64,000 nt of DNA from Leifsonia sp. ZF2019 (GTDB taxonomy: Bacteria > Actinomycetota > Actinomycetes > Actinomycetales > Microbacteriaceae). The DNA is taken from the NCBI RefSeq assembly GCF_019924635.1, contig NZ_CP065037.1, positions 124,001-188,000 on the forward strand, read 5' to 3'. Numbering within the stretch: the stretch's first letter is position 1; every line of letters begins with the position of its first letter. Made by a program: the position numbers and the translations under genes. Shown here piece by piece: positions 1-9,079 of this stretch. Under the pieces are notes generated by a model that saw nothing but the letters and a program-made list of their open reading frames with translations, searched no databases and was not told the origin of the DNA.

Positions 1-1
1 C

Positions 2-1150
2 GCGACGGGAGGGGTCGGGATCACGTTCGTGGCCGTCGGCCTCCTGCTCGCACAGATCATGAGCACCTCCCGCGGCGCGAACGGCTTCGCCGCGGCGCTG
101 GTGGTGCTCGCGTACGTGGTGCGCGGGATCGGCGACGCCCTCGGTACGCCGAAGGGCGACGGGACGCACCTGGTCGCCGCGTGGCCCAGCTGGCTTAGCC
201 CGATCGGCTGGGGCGAGCAGTTCTCCCCGTACTCGACGGCCGACTGGTGGCCGCTGCTGCTGCAGCTCGGCTTCGCCGCCGTGCTGATCGCGGTCACCTT
301 CTCCCTGCAAGCCGGGCGCGACTCCGGGGCCGGCGTCATCCCCGAACGGGCGGGAAGGCGTGACGCGCGGCCGTGGCTGCGCGGCTCCCTCGGACTCGCC
401 TGGCGTCTGCAGTGGCCGATCATCGTCGGCTGGGCGGTCGGCGGCGCGTTCACCGGCGTGCTGGCGGGGGCGCTGGGGACCCTGGTCAGCAGCTCGATCG
501 CGAACGATCCGGGTCTCTCCGACATCCGCACCGCCATCGCTCGGATCGGAGCGGGCGGGTCCGGTCCGCTCACACAGCTCTTCATCTCGGCGTTCTTCTC
601 GATCGTCGGGGTGCTCGCGGCGGCCTGCGCGGTACAGTCCGTCATCCGCCTGCGACAGGAGGAGGCGGCGGGGACGGCGGAGGCCGTGCTCACGACCCCG
701 GTCTCGCGCGTCCGCTGGCTGCTCGAGTTCGTGCTCGTCGGGGTCGTCGCGGTGGTGCTCGTCCTCGTCGCGGCCGCCCTCGCCTCCGGCCTCTCGGCCC
801 TGGCGGCGGGGGAGGACGCCGCCCGCATCGGCGACTCGTTCGTCGCCGCATCCGCTCAGCTCCCCGTCGCCCTCGTCTACCTCGGGGTGCTCGCACTGGT
901 GTTCGTCCTCGCGCCGAGCTGGACCATCCCGGTCGGCTGGGCGTCCCTCGGGTTGGGTGCGTTCATCGGCATCTTCGGCGGCCTCATCGACCTGCCCGAC
1001 CCGATCCGGCACCTCTCGCCCTTCGCCGACGCCCCCGTCGTTGTGGGTGACGTGGACTGGACAGGGGGATACTGGATGTTCGGCATCGCGATCGTCGCCC
1101 TGGCTGCGGCCGCCGCGCTCATCCGCCGCCGAGACCTCGCGATCGGATAG
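2..1150 (+). CDS. ABC-2 type exporter permease, 5' end cut by window
   Basis: The reading frame is already open at the left edge, so the N-terminus is missing; about 382 residues are visible. They are almost entirely hydrophobic, with roughly nine membrane-spanning stretches separated by short charged loops, and end in a typical RRRD cytoplasmic tail. The arrangement resembles the large permeases of actinobacterial antibiotic or polyketide exporters (TnrB-like, ABC-2 superfamily), which work with a separate ATPase that should lie just upstream of the window. The MarR-like regulator begins 8 bp downstream, so exporter and regulator are probably one transcript and the regulator probably controls export. 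The substrate cannot be told from the sequence. An internal GTG at 29 is only the first visible start codon and is not the true start. Confidence 0.75.
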   Translation, partial: ATGGVGITFVAVGLLLAQIMSTSRGANGFAAALVVLAYVVRGIGDALGTPKGDGTHLVAAWPSWLSPIGWGEQFSPYSTADWWPLLLQLGFAAVLIAVTFSLQAGRDSGAGVIPERAGRRDARPWLRGSLGLAWRLQWPIIVGWAVGGAFTGVLAGALGTLVSSSIANDPGLSDIRTAIARIGAGGSGPLTQLFISAFFSIVGVLAAACAVQSVIRLRQEEAAGTAEAVLTTPVSRVRWLLEFVLVGVVAVVLVLVAAALASGLSALAAGEDAARIGDSFVAASAQLPVALVYLGVLALVFVLAPSWTIPVGWASLGLGAFIGIFGGLIDLPDPIRHLSPFADAPVVVGDVDWTGGYWMFGIAIVALAAAAALIRRRDLAIG

Positions 1151-1158
1151 GAGCTGGC

Positions 1159-1632
1159 ATGGCGAAGGACCCGACCGCGCTCGCCGACGTGCGGGAGCAC
1201 TCGGCCGCCATCCTCGCCGCTGCCGGCTTCCCGAAGATGCCGGCCCGCGTGCTCATGGCCCTCACCGTGACCGAGCAGCCCGGCCTCACCGCCGCCGAGC
1301 TCGCCGACACCCTCGCCGTCAGCGCGGCCGGAATCTCGGGTGCCGTCCGCTATCTCCAGACCCTCGGCATCATCCGCCGCGTCTCGCAGTCCACGAGCCG
1401 CCGCGACCGGTACGAGCTCCCCTCCGACTGGTACGCGCTCATGGTCCGCAACAGCCCCGTCTACGCCGCCCTCGCCGACCAGGCGGACGTCGGCCTCGCC
1501 GCCGTCGGCGACCCGGGCTCCCCGGCCACCGAGCGCCTCCGCGACATGGCCGGCTTCTACCGCTTCCTCCAGGCGAGGCTGCCCGAGCTGATCGGGGAGT
1601 GGGAGGGCGTGCGCGCGGCCTCGCAGCCCTGA
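1159..1632 (+). CDS. MarR/GbsR-type winged-helix transcriptional regulator
   Basis: A 157-residue protein. Residues about 27-85 form a winged helix-turn-helix: a helix (MPARVLMALTV), the LTAAELADTLAVS turn, the recognition helix AAGISGAVRYLQTLGII, and a basic wing rich in Arg (SRRDRYEL). The remainder is helical and probably mediates dimerisation. Start: ATG preceded by GGAG 5 nt upstream. It follows the exporter permease by 8 bp on the same strand, the usual arrangement for a local repressor of a drug or metabolite exporter. The ligand is unknown. Confidence 0.8.
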   Translation: MAKDPTALADVREHSAAILAAAGFPKMPARVLMALTVTEQPGLTAAELADTLAVSAAGISGAVRYLQTLGIIRRVSQSTSRRDRYELPSDWYALMVRNSPVYAALADQADVGLAAVGDPGSPATERLRDMAGFYRFLQARLPELIGEWEGVRAASQP

Positions 1633-1777
1633 TCCGCCCCACGCTGATCCGCCTCCCGGCCGTTCGCCCGGGCGTCGGCCAGACTGGATCCAGCACCACC
1701 GCCCGCCGCCAGAACGGGCACGCACCACCGGCAGCACCGCGCCGGCACCACCGGCGTCAGCACCACAGGGGGATCCC

Positions 1778-2179
1778 ATGCGTTTCACCACGCCCCGGCA
1801 GAAGGCGATCGTCATCGCCGTCCTGATCGCCGTCGACCTCGCGCTGATCTTCCTGTTCGACGCCCTGCACTCCGAGATCGGGTCGATCGCGCTCACCGTG
1901 CTGCAGACCGCCGGGTGGTATCTCGTGACGCGTGTGTTCCGGGGGCCGGGGGAGCCGCTGCAGGCCGCCCGGCCGTGGTGGCGGATGACCAACCGCCCGC
2001 TGCTCTCGGCGGTCTTCGGTGCCCTCTACGGCGTCTCGGCGTTGGCCAACACGATCTTCTCGTTCGCCGGGTACGGCAGCCTCTCCGGGTGGGTGTCGAT
2101 CCTCGGACAGGCCGTGCTCGCCGCGCTCTTCCTCACCTCGGCGAGCCGCCTGCGCGCCCTGGCCCGCGTCCCGGCCTGA
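1778..2179 (+). CDS. small four-helix membrane protein of unknown function
   Basis: A 133-residue protein with about four hydrophobic segments: near residues 9-28, 35-50, 75-95 and 103-122. Between the second and third is a loop with RPWWRMTNRP. No catalytic motif is visible and I do not recognise the family. The ATG follows an AGGGGG purine run. The 145 bp upstream is a degenerate GCACCACCG-rich stretch with no gene. Probably an integral membrane protein; function unknown. Confidence 0.6.
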   Translation: MRFTTPRQKAIVIAVLIAVDLALIFLFDALHSEIGSIALTVLQTAGWYLVTRVFRGPGEPLQAARPWWRMTNRPLLSAVFGALYGVSALANTIFSFAGYGSLSGWVSILGQAVLAALFLTSASRLRALARVPA

Positions 2180-2196
2180 GCCGTAGGCTGGTGGGC

Positions 2197-4170
2197 ATGA
2201 CGCTCGCCTCCGGTATCGCTTCCGACGAACTCGACCCCACGATCCGCCCGCAGGACGACCTGTTCCGGCACGTCAACGGCAAATGGATCGACCGCACCGA
2301 GATCCCCGACGACAAGGCGCGTTGGGGCTCGTTCATGGTCCTGGCAGAGCAGTCGGAGGCTGCGGTCCGCGAGATCATCCAGTCCGCTCAGTCGGCTCCC
2401 GAGGGCACGGAGGAGCGCAAGTTCGGCGACCTGTTCGCCAGCTTCATGGACGAGGAGCGGGTGGAGGCGCTCGGCATCCGGCCGATCGAGGCCCAGCTGG
2501 CGCTCGCGAGCGACGTGAGCTCGATCGGCGAGCTGCTGCAGACGCTGGGCCGGCTGGAGCGGCACGGCGTCGGCGGCTTCTACCAGCTGTTCGTCGACAA
2601 CGACCCGGGCGACCCGGAGCGCTACCTCGTCTTCGCCGAGCAGGGCGGCATCTCGCTGCCCGACGAGTCCTACTTCCGTGAGGAGCGTTTCGCCCCGGTG
2701 CGGGAGGCGTTCGTCGCCCACATCCAGCGCCTGTTCGAGCTGGCCGGGATCGACGACGCTCCGGCGCGAGCGCAGCGCGTGTTCGACCTCGAGACCGAGA
2801 TCGCGGCCCAGCACTGGGACAACGTGACCTCGCGCGACTCGGAGAAGACCTACAACCTGTTCAGCTGGGCCGACGCCGCGGCGCTGTTCGCGGGCGGCGG
2901 AGGCGACCCGGCGGCCTCCCTCGACGAGTGGGCCGTCGCGCTGGGGGCTCCGGAGGGCGCCCTCTCGGAGCTCGTGCTGCGTCAGCCGTCGTTCACGTCC
3001 GGCCTTGCCGGCTTGCTCACCGAGTCGCGGCTCGAGTCGTGGAAGGACTGGCTCGCGTGGCAGATCATCCACGGTGCGGCGCCGTACCTGCCGGGCGACT
3101 TCGTGGACGCCAACTTCGACTTCTACGGCCGCACGCTCACCGGCACACCGCAGATGCGCGCCCGCTGGAAGCGCGGCGTCTCGCTGGTCGAGGGGGCGAT
3201 GGGGGAGGCCGTCGGCCGCATCTACGTCGAGAAGCATTTCCCGCCGGCCGCGAAGGATGCGATGGACGACCTCGTCGCGAACCTCATCGAGGCCTACCGC
3301 CGGAGCATCCGCACGCTCGAGTGGATGGGCGAGGAGACCCGCGACCGCGCACTCGACAAGCTCGAGAAGTTCACGCCGAAGATCGGCTACCCGGTGAAGT
3401 GGCGCGACTACTCCGCGCTGCCGGTCGACGCGACGGACCTGGTCGGCAACGTGCGCGCCGCCGCGCTGTTCGAGTTCGACCGCGAGCTCGGCAAGATCGG
3501 CAAGCCGCTGGACCGCGACGAGTGGTTCATGACCCCGCAGACGATCAACGCCTACTACAACCCCGGGTTCAACGAGATCGTGTTCCCGGCGGCCATCCTG
3601 CAGTACCCGTTCTTCGACGCGGGCCGCGACGCCGCCGCCAACTACGGCGCGATCGGCGCGGTCATCGGCCACGAGATCGGCCACGGCTTCGACGATCAGG
3701 GTTCCAAGTTCGACGGAGACGGCAAGCTCGAGGACTGGTGGACCGCCGCCGACCGGGCCGCCTTCGAGAAGCGCACCGGCAGCCTGATCGAGCAGTACAA
3801 CGCGCTGGCACCGGCGCAGGTGCCCGAGCACCACGTGAACGGCGCGCTCACCATCGGCGAGAACATCGGCGACCTGGGCGGCCTCGGCATCGCGTGGAAG
3901 GCCTACCTGCTGTCCCTCGACGGCCAGGAGCCGCCCGTGATCGACGGCCTCTCCGGCGCGGAGCGGTTCTTCCTCTCCTGGGCGCAGGCATGGCAGCAGA
4001 AGGGCCGGGACGCCGAGGTGATCCGCCTGCTCGCGATCGACCCGCATTCGCCGAACGAGTTCCGCTGCAACCAGATCGTGCGCAACATCGACGCCTTCTA
4101 CGACACCTTCGGTGTGGCGGAGGGCGACGCGCTCTGGCTCGACCCGCAGGAGCGCGTCACCATCTGGTGA
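2197..4170 (+). CDS. pepO: M13 family zinc metallopeptidase (neprilysin/PepO-like)
   Basis: A 657-residue M13 peptidase. The zinc motif HEIGH lies at residues 492-496, with the downstream ENIGDLGG (third zinc ligand Glu plus Asp) and an upstream NAYYNPGFNEIVFPAAIL segment that matches the family's substrate-binding NAYY. The C-terminus ends in VTIW, like other members. There is no signal peptide, as expected for bacterial cytosolic PepO-type oligopeptidases. Start: ATG 2197, because a TAGGCT -10 box at 2184-2189 ends 7 nt before it, indicating a leaderless message. The open frame runs further upstream to 1915, but that part overlaps the previous gene and is not protein-like. Confidence 0.92.
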   Translation: MTLASGIASDELDPTIRPQDDLFRHVNGKWIDRTEIPDDKARWGSFMVLAEQSEAAVREIIQSAQSAPEGTEERKFGDLFASFMDEERVEALGIRPIEAQLALASDVSSIGELLQTLGRLERHGVGGFYQLFVDNDPGDPERYLVFAEQGGISLPDESYFREERFAPVREAFVAHIQRLFELAGIDDAPARAQRVFDLETEIAAQHWDNVTSRDSEKTYNLFSWADAAALFAGGGGDPAASLDEWAVALGAPEGALSELVLRQPSFTSGLAGLLTESRLESWKDWLAWQIIHGAAPYLPGDFVDANFDFYGRTLTGTPQMRARWKRGVSLVEGAMGEAVGRIYVEKHFPPAAKDAMDDLVANLIEAYRRSIRTLEWMGEETRDRALDKLEKFTPKIGYPVKWRDYSALPVDATDLVGNVRAAALFEFDRELGKIGKPLDRDEWFMTPQTINAYYNPGFNEIVFPAAILQYPFFDAGRDAAANYGAIGAVIGHEIGHGFDDQGSKFDGDGKLEDWWTAADRAAFEKRTGSLIEQYNALAPAQVPEHHVNGALTIGENIGDLGGLGIAWKAYLLSLDGQEPPVIDGLSGAERFFLSWAQAWQQKGRDAEVIRLLAIDPHSPNEFRCNQIVRNIDAFYDTFGVAEGDALWLDPQERVTIW

Positions 4171-4292
4171 GGTCGGCGCGTGCGTCGCCGATCGGTGACG
4201 CACGTGTCCCCTGATCGGGGTAGCATCGACCCCACGCGGGTTCGGGGGGACCGCGCGAACCGCACCACTCTCGCAGGAGAAACCCGAACCAC

Positions 4293-5204
4293 GTGACGAT
4301 GCAGATCCAGGAGTCCGAGCGCCGCCGGCGCCACGCAACCGCCCGTCGGGCGCGCCACCGGGGACCGGCCGCACCCGACGACGCCTTCTCGCGCAGTTTC
4401 AACAGCCTCGGTCAGCTCGCCCTTCAGGGCGTGCAGGTCTCGGCGCGCGCGACCGACCTGACCACCGGCGCGGTGCTGTTCTCGGTGGACGATCACGTCG
4501 TCATGCCGACGGCGAGCATCGGCAAGGTCCTGCTGCTGGTGGAGGTCGCCGCGCGCCTTCAGTCTGGCCAGCTGAGCCCGCTCGCGCAGCTCGACCGCCT
4601 GCCGCAGGACGCCGCCGGCGATTCCGGGATCTGGCAGCACTTGCAGGTCCCGGCGCTCCCCGTGACCGACCTCGCCGCCCTCGTCGGCGCGACGAGCGAC
4701 AACCTGGCGACCAACGTCCTCCTCCGCCGGGTCGGTCTGGAGGCAGTGAGCGCCCGAACGGAGGCTCTCGGCCTGACGCGCACCGCCCTCCTCGACCTGG
4801 TGCGCGACCATCGCGGTCCGGATGACGCACCGCAGCTCTCGGTCGGCAGCGCGAACGAGCTGACCTGGCTGTTCTCGTCGCTCGCGCGGGGCGAGATCGT
4901 GGATGCGGCGACCAGTCAGCGGGTCATCGGCTGGCTGTCGCTCAACAGCGACTTCTCGTTGGTGTCGAGCGCGTTCGGCCTCGACCCGCACGCGCACCGT
5001 CACGCCGAGCACGGCATCCTCCTGGTCAACAAGACGGGCATCGATGTCGGCGTCCGCAGCGAGGTCGGCGTCCTGCGCGGTCCGCGCGCGGGCGTCACCT
5101 ATGCCGTCTCGACCTACTTCGACGATTCCGATCTGCAGGACCGTCTCACCGTGATCGACGGGCTGCGCACGGTCGGAATCGATCTGCTGGAGTACGTGTT
5201 CTGA
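4293..5204 (+). CDS. serine hydrolase of the class A beta-lactamase fold
   Basis: A 303-residue protein with the three active-site signatures of the penicillin-recognising fold: SIGK (S75xxK78, nucleophile and base), SDN at 135-137 and KTG at 247-249. The class A omega-loop Glu (ExxLN) is not recognisable in LLDLVRDHRGPDD, so true beta-lactamase activity is doubtful; a carboxypeptidase, esterase or penicillin-binding role is as likely. The N-terminus is very Arg-rich (ERRRRHATARRARHRG) and has no signal peptide or lipobox, so export is not evident. Start: GTG 4293 (alternative ATG 4299), with AGGAGA about 12 nt upstream. The preceding 122 bp carries a TAGCAT hexamer at about 4221 that may be its promoter. 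Confidence 0.8.
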   Translation: MTMQIQESERRRRHATARRARHRGPAAPDDAFSRSFNSLGQLALQGVQVSARATDLTTGAVLFSVDDHVVMPTASIGKVLLLVEVAARLQSGQLSPLAQLDRLPQDAAGDSGIWQHLQVPALPVTDLAALVGATSDNLATNVLLRRVGLEAVSARTEALGLTRTALLDLVRDHRGPDDAPQLSVGSANELTWLFSSLARGEIVDAATSQRVIGWLSLNSDFSLVSSAFGLDPHAHRHAEHGILLVNKTGIDVGVRSEVGVLRGPRAGVTYAVSTYFDDSDLQDRLTVIDGLRTVGIDLLEYVF

Positions 5205-5229
5205 TGCCCCTCGGTGGGGCGCGCCGCGG

Positions 5230-6288
5230 TCAGCGCGCCGCCAGGAAGGCGTCCTCCGCCGCATAGTCGAACCAGCGGTCCTCGGCCGCCCGCGTGGCGA
5301 GCCCGGGGAACGCGCTCGTCCAGTCCTCCTGCCTCCGCTCGGCGGCCTTCACCTCGCGCACCGCCCAGTCGACCGCGGCGGCGACCGCCTCCGCGTACCC
5401 GACCTGCTGCCGGTAGCCGAGTTCGACCTTCGCCGCCGCCATGCTGAGCAGCAGCGGATGCGCTACGGTCCACGGGGTGCCGCCGACGCCGTCCTGGGGA
5501 GGTCCGGGGAACGCGTCCACCTCTACGTCGCGGCCGAGGGCGCGGTAGACGGCCCGGGCGATCTCGGCGACGCTGAAGCCGTCCTCGTCCACCGCGTTGA
5601 GCACGCGCCTGCCCGGCTGCTCGGCGCACAGCGTCACGAGTTCGGCGATGTTGACGGTCGAGGAGGTGCTGAAGCGGTTGGCGCCGCTGTCGGAGAGCAC
5701 CACGCGCTCGCGGTCGTCCAGCGCCCGCTTGATGAAGTACCACTCCCGCAGGGCCGGGCTGAACGGGCCGTACACGGCTCCCGGGCGCAGGATGCTGACG
5801 GGAAGGTCGTCGACGGCGAGAAGGGTGCGCTCGAGGGCCGCTTTCAGCGGGGAGTAGGTGCGCTCGGCGTTGTCCACGGTCGGGTCGGTCTCGCGAAGCG
5901 GCAGCGGGTAGTCGGGGAAGTCCTCCGGGCCGGTGACGGTGTCGAGGTAGCCTCCGTTGCGCCCCGTGTAGACCGAGCCGGTCGAGATGACGACCAGCGA
6001 GCCGACATCTCCCGCGAGCCGGGCCAGCTGCTCCCCGTGCCGGGGCTCGTACGCGACGGTGTCCAGCACCAGGTCGTGTCCGCGCGCCCGTTCGACGAGC
6101 GCGTCGGTGTCGTCGCGGTCGAGGCGGATGCTCGTCACGTCGTACTCCGTGAGCTCGGTGTCGCCGTGGTGCTCGCCGCGGTGGGCGACGAGCACCGACC
6201 AGCCGTCCGCTGCCAGTCTCCGTGCCGCGGCGGATCCGATCTGTCCCGTGCCGCCGATGATCATGGCCGTGCGCGTGGTGTCCGACAT
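5230..6288 (-). CDS. NAD-dependent epimerase/dehydratase (extended SDR)
   Basis: A 352-residue extended short-chain dehydrogenase/reductase. The Rossmann dinucleotide motif GGTGQIG lies near residue 12, a Ser-rich strand (VVISTGSVY) follows, and the catalytic YxxxK is seen as YSPLK. The order fits the NDP-sugar epimerase/dehydratase group, but the substrate cannot be assigned. The start is ATG with an accgta/TACGGT -10 box (6295-6300) ending 6 nt before it, so the message is probably leaderless. The gene ends convergently with the serine hydrolase, with only 25 bp between stop codons. Confidence 0.85.
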   Translation of the reverse strand: MSDTTRTAMIIGGTGQIGSAAARRLAADGWSVLVAHRGEHHGDTELTEYDVTSIRLDRDDTDALVERARGHDLVLDTVAYEPRHGEQLARLAGDVGSLVVISTGSVYTGRNGGYLDTVTGPEDFPDYPLPLRETDPTVDNAERTYSPLKAALERTLLAVDDLPVSILRPGAVYGPFSPALREWYFIKRALDDRERVVLSDSGANRFSTSSTVNIAELVTLCAEQPGRRVLNAVDEDGFSVAEIARAVYRALGRDVEVDAFPGPPQDGVGGTPWTVAHPLLLSMAAAKVELGYRQQVGYAEAVAAAVDWAVREVKAAERRQEDWTSAFPGLATRAAEDRWFDYAAEDAFLAAR

Positions 6289-6342
6289 GCGCCCACCGTA
6301 CGCCGGCCGGCCTGCCCGAGGCCGTGCGGACGGGGCCGATCT

Positions 6343-6395
6343 GCTCAGCGCAGACGGCTCAGCGCAGACGGCTCAGCGCAGACGGCTCAGCGCAG
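6343..6395. repeat. 14-bp tandem repeat (3.8 copies) spanning a stop codon
   Basis: Three perfect copies of GCTCAGCGCAGACG (6343-6356, 6357-6370, 6371-6384) and an 11-bp partial fourth copy run into the 3' end of the mprF-like gene. The gene's TGA stop (6387-6389 on the minus strand) is inside the partial copy, so each further unit supplies the same CGC-TGA sequence in a shifted frame. This looks like slippage at the gene end. Confidence 0.95.
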
Positions 6396-8963
6396 GATGG
6401 TGCGGGCCAGTGCGACGTACTCGCGCGCGTTGGCGTCGGGCAGGTAGGCCTTGCCGATCGCGTTCCCGATGGCCGGGAGCGCCATCGGGTCCGCGTACGC
6501 CATGAAGATCGTCTCGTACGTCGGATTGAACTTGCTCTTGAACCTGAATAGGGAAGCGAACCCGTAGGCGGGCTCGAGCGTCCGGGCGAGGAAGCCGAGC
6601 AGGCGGTCCATCGCGTCGGGCTCTCCGGGTTCCTCGCCGGGTGCGAGCGGTTTGCTCGCGAGGGGAGCGCCCGAGAGGCTGAGCGTCTCCACACCGTCCT
6701 CGCGCATCCGCAGCGCCGCGGACGCGATGATGAACTCCATGATCCCGGGGATGCTCTCGTCCGCCCGTCGCATGAAGTCGATCGTGTAGGCGACCACCCG
6801 CCCGTCGCGCCAGGTCGGCAGCCAGCTCGTCACGGCCTGCAGACCGCCCGCGGGGTCGAACGCGAGGAAGAGACGCACGTCCGGGTCCTTCAGCTCGGCC
6901 ATGCCGCCGAGCGTGAACCCCATCTCCGGCAGCTCCTTCTCGGCCACCCACTGCTCGCTGATGGAGGCGATCTGGGTCTGGTGCAGCGGGGGCAGGTCGT
7001 CCCAGGTCGACCAGACGGTGGTGATGCCCTCTTTGAGCCCGCGGTTGTGCGCCTGCCGTACCTTCTGCCACGGCTTGCCCGCCATGTCGAAGGTCTGCGG
7101 GTGCATCAGCGTCTCCTCGCCGACGGAGACCGACTGCCAGCCGAGGGAGTCGAACACGGGCAGGTACGCACCGTGGATGCTGTAGAACACGGGCACCCAG
7201 CCGTTGGCGTCGCAGAACCCGATGAACTCGATGATCGCTCGCTCGGCGCGGTCGGGGCGGCACACCGGGTCCGAGAGCGTGATCGCGATGCCGTTGATGA
7301 CCCGGTAGGCGACCGCCGCGTCGTTCTCCTCGCTGAACCAGTAGACGTTGCCCGGCCAGGTGCCCATGAAGCCGAGCGTGCCTCCTCCGCCCGCCCGCAG
7401 CAGCTCACGGAAGTGCAGCTCGTCGCCGATGGTGCGGCCGGTGGACGTCGCGCGGTAGAGCCGCATGGTCGCGACCACGAAGATCAGCCAGAACACCGGC
7501 CCGACCCACTGATAGAGAACGATCACCGCGGGTGCGGTCGGCACGATCACCTGCCCGAGAACCGACTCGAATCCGGACGGGACGAACCGCCGGAGGGTCG
7601 AGGCGAAGACGTCGCCGATGGTCGCGTCGGGCACGAACTCGACCAGGGAGGCGAGCCCGGCGATGAGGTACGCGACGCCCAGGAGCACGAACGACGAGAC
7701 CACCAGGAGGGTGAACCGCACGACGGACTCCCGCGGCGCCCGGATCTGGAACTGCCGCCGGGTGGCGATCAGCAGCACGATCGACGCCAGCGGCACGACG
7801 ATCACCGCGAGCACCCACGCCAGCGCCTCGATCGCCGGGGCGAGGGCGTCGATGCCGTCCACGTCGATGCGGAGGTCGCCGTCGGGAAGCGCGGTGAACG
7901 GCAGCACGATCATGGCCGCGTTGACCACGATGCCCAGGATGAGCGCGAAGTGGCGCCCGCGGCGCAGACCGATCGCCGTGACGAGCAGGAGCACCAGCGG
8001 CAGCAGCGTGAGCAGCAGCGGCCCGATGCCCTGTACCGACACGACCGCGAGCTCCAGGCGGCAGTTGGAGGTGTAGACCTGGTCGCACTGCTGGAGCACG
8101 GTCGCCGTGTCGAGCTGCTGGTGCTGGAAGAGCGTCGCGATGAACGAGAAGGGGCCGAGGCCGCCCGGCGGGAGCAGAGCCACCAGTGGTCCGAGGGCAG
8201 TGATCGCGACGATCGCCGCGACGAGATTGCGCGTCTCGCCGTGGGAGCTGCGCCGGATGCGCTGGATGCGACCGCCGCGCAGGATCGCCCCCAGTGCCAG
8301 TCCGACGAGAGCGGCGATCAGCCGGTACACGTTGTTCTGGTCGCCGTTGTAGAGCACGAATGCGAGTACGGTCGCGAAGGTCAGGAGGCGGATCCGCCGA
8401 CGCCAAAGTGCGGACGCGAAGGCGCTCGCGGTGATGAGCGCGCCGACGATCCCGATGGTCGGGTCGAGTGTGAAGTCGAACTCGGTGGCTGTCGCCCACA
8501 GCTCGCCGACGCTCGCGGCCGCCCACTGGCCGACGACGCCCAGCGTGATGCCGACCACCCCCGTCACCAGGAACGCCAGGGAGGCGCGCAGCGTCCCGAG
8601 CAGTCGCTCGGCGACCGCCATCAGCGTGAGCGCCAGCACGAGGGCGACGACGAGCTGAGCGACGTCCTCCGGGACGAACAGGGCCGTCAGCGGCGTCCAC
8701 CAGAACCCGCCCTGGATGGTCGTGGTCACCCCGGCCGCCCAGACGAGGGCGGTCCCGCTGCCGGCCGCCGGGCTCCACATCGTGCCGGTGACGATGGATG
8801 CGGCCAGCCCGACGACGGCGAGCACGATGTCCGCGGGCGCGACCCGGGCGAAGCGGCTCAGGGCGACCCAGAAAGCGGCGGGCGGCGTTCGGCCGCGACC
8901 GGGCTCCGCGGGCGCCTGCTCGGCGTCCGCTCGTCGCTCGCTCGCGGTGGGGGCGCTGCTCAT
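6387..8963 (-). CDS. MprF-like bifunctional lysyl-phosphatidylglycerol synthase/flippase
   Basis: An 858-residue protein. Residues about 30-510 contain at least a dozen hydrophobic segments. The C-terminal 330 residues form a soluble DUF2156 domain (GNAT-like aminoacyltransferase, with GTLGFMGTWPGNVYWFSEEND and later SLSGAPLASKPL). This is the MprF architecture: transfer of lysine (or alanine) from aminoacyl-tRNA to phosphatidylglycerol on the inner leaflet, then flipping, which lowers the negative charge of the membrane and gives resistance to cationic peptides. The amino acid specificity is not evident. Start: ATG with GGAAG 6 nt upstream. It lies 116 bp downstream of glyS on the same strand. 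The stop codon sits in a 14-bp tandem repeat. Confidence 0.8.
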   Translation of the reverse strand: MSSAPTASERRADAEQAPAEPGRGRTPPAAFWVALSRFARVAPADIVLAVVGLAASIVTGTMWSPAAGSGTALVWAAGVTTTIQGGFWWTPLTALFVPEDVAQLVVALVLALTLMAVAERLLGTLRASLAFLVTGVVGITLGVVGQWAAASVGELWATATEFDFTLDPTIGIVGALITASAFASALWRRRIRLLTFATVLAFVLYNGDQNNVYRLIAALVGLALGAILRGGRIQRIRRSSHGETRNLVAAIVAITALGPLVALLPPGGLGPFSFIATLFQHQQLDTATVLQQCDQVYTSNCRLELAVVSVQGIGPLLLTLLPLVLLLVTAIGLRRGRHFALILGIVVNAAMIVLPFTALPDGDLRIDVDGIDALAPAIEALAWVLAVIVVPLASIVLLIATRRQFQIRAPRESVVRFTLLVVSSFVLLGVAYLIAGLASLVEFVPDATIGDVFASTLRRFVPSGFESVLGQVIVPTAPAVIVLYQWVGPVFWLIFVVATMRLYRATSTGRTIGDELHFRELLRAGGGGTLGFMGTWPGNVYWFSEENDAAVAYRVINGIAITLSDPVCRPDRAERAIIEFIGFCDANGWVPVFYSIHGAYLPVFDSLGWQSVSVGEETLMHPQTFDMAGKPWQKVRQAHNRGLKEGITTVWSTWDDLPPLHQTQIASISEQWVAEKELPEMGFTLGGMAELKDPDVRLFLAFDPAGGLQAVTSWLPTWRDGRVVAYTIDFMRRADESIPGIMEFIIASAALRMREDGVETLSLSGAPLASKPLAPGEEPGEPDAMDRLLGFLARTLEPAYGFASLFRFKSKFNPTYETIFMAYADPMALPAIGNAIGKAYLPDANAREYVALARTILR

Positions 8964-9079
8964 GCTCGCTTCCGGTCGTCGACGGACGAGCCCGGTCGGG
9001 CTCCTGAAGACGAGTATGGCCTGAGGAGCGGCGCCGGCCTACCCACCGACCCTCTCGTCGCGTGTCGACGGGCGGATGA

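Noticed and set aside
2026..4374. Antisense open frame of 782 codons opposite the M13 peptidase
   Set aside because: Mirrors the conserved peptidase codons; no start signal or motif.
5206..5220. GCCCC-TCGGT-GGGGC hairpin between the serine hydrolase and the epimerase as terminator
   Set aside because: Only a 5-bp stem and no T-run on either strand; not strong enough to report.
8988..9003. GAGCCC-GGTC-GGGCTC hairpin between glyS and the mprF-like gene
   Set aside because: No T-tract; could be a fortuitous palindrome in G+C-rich spacer.
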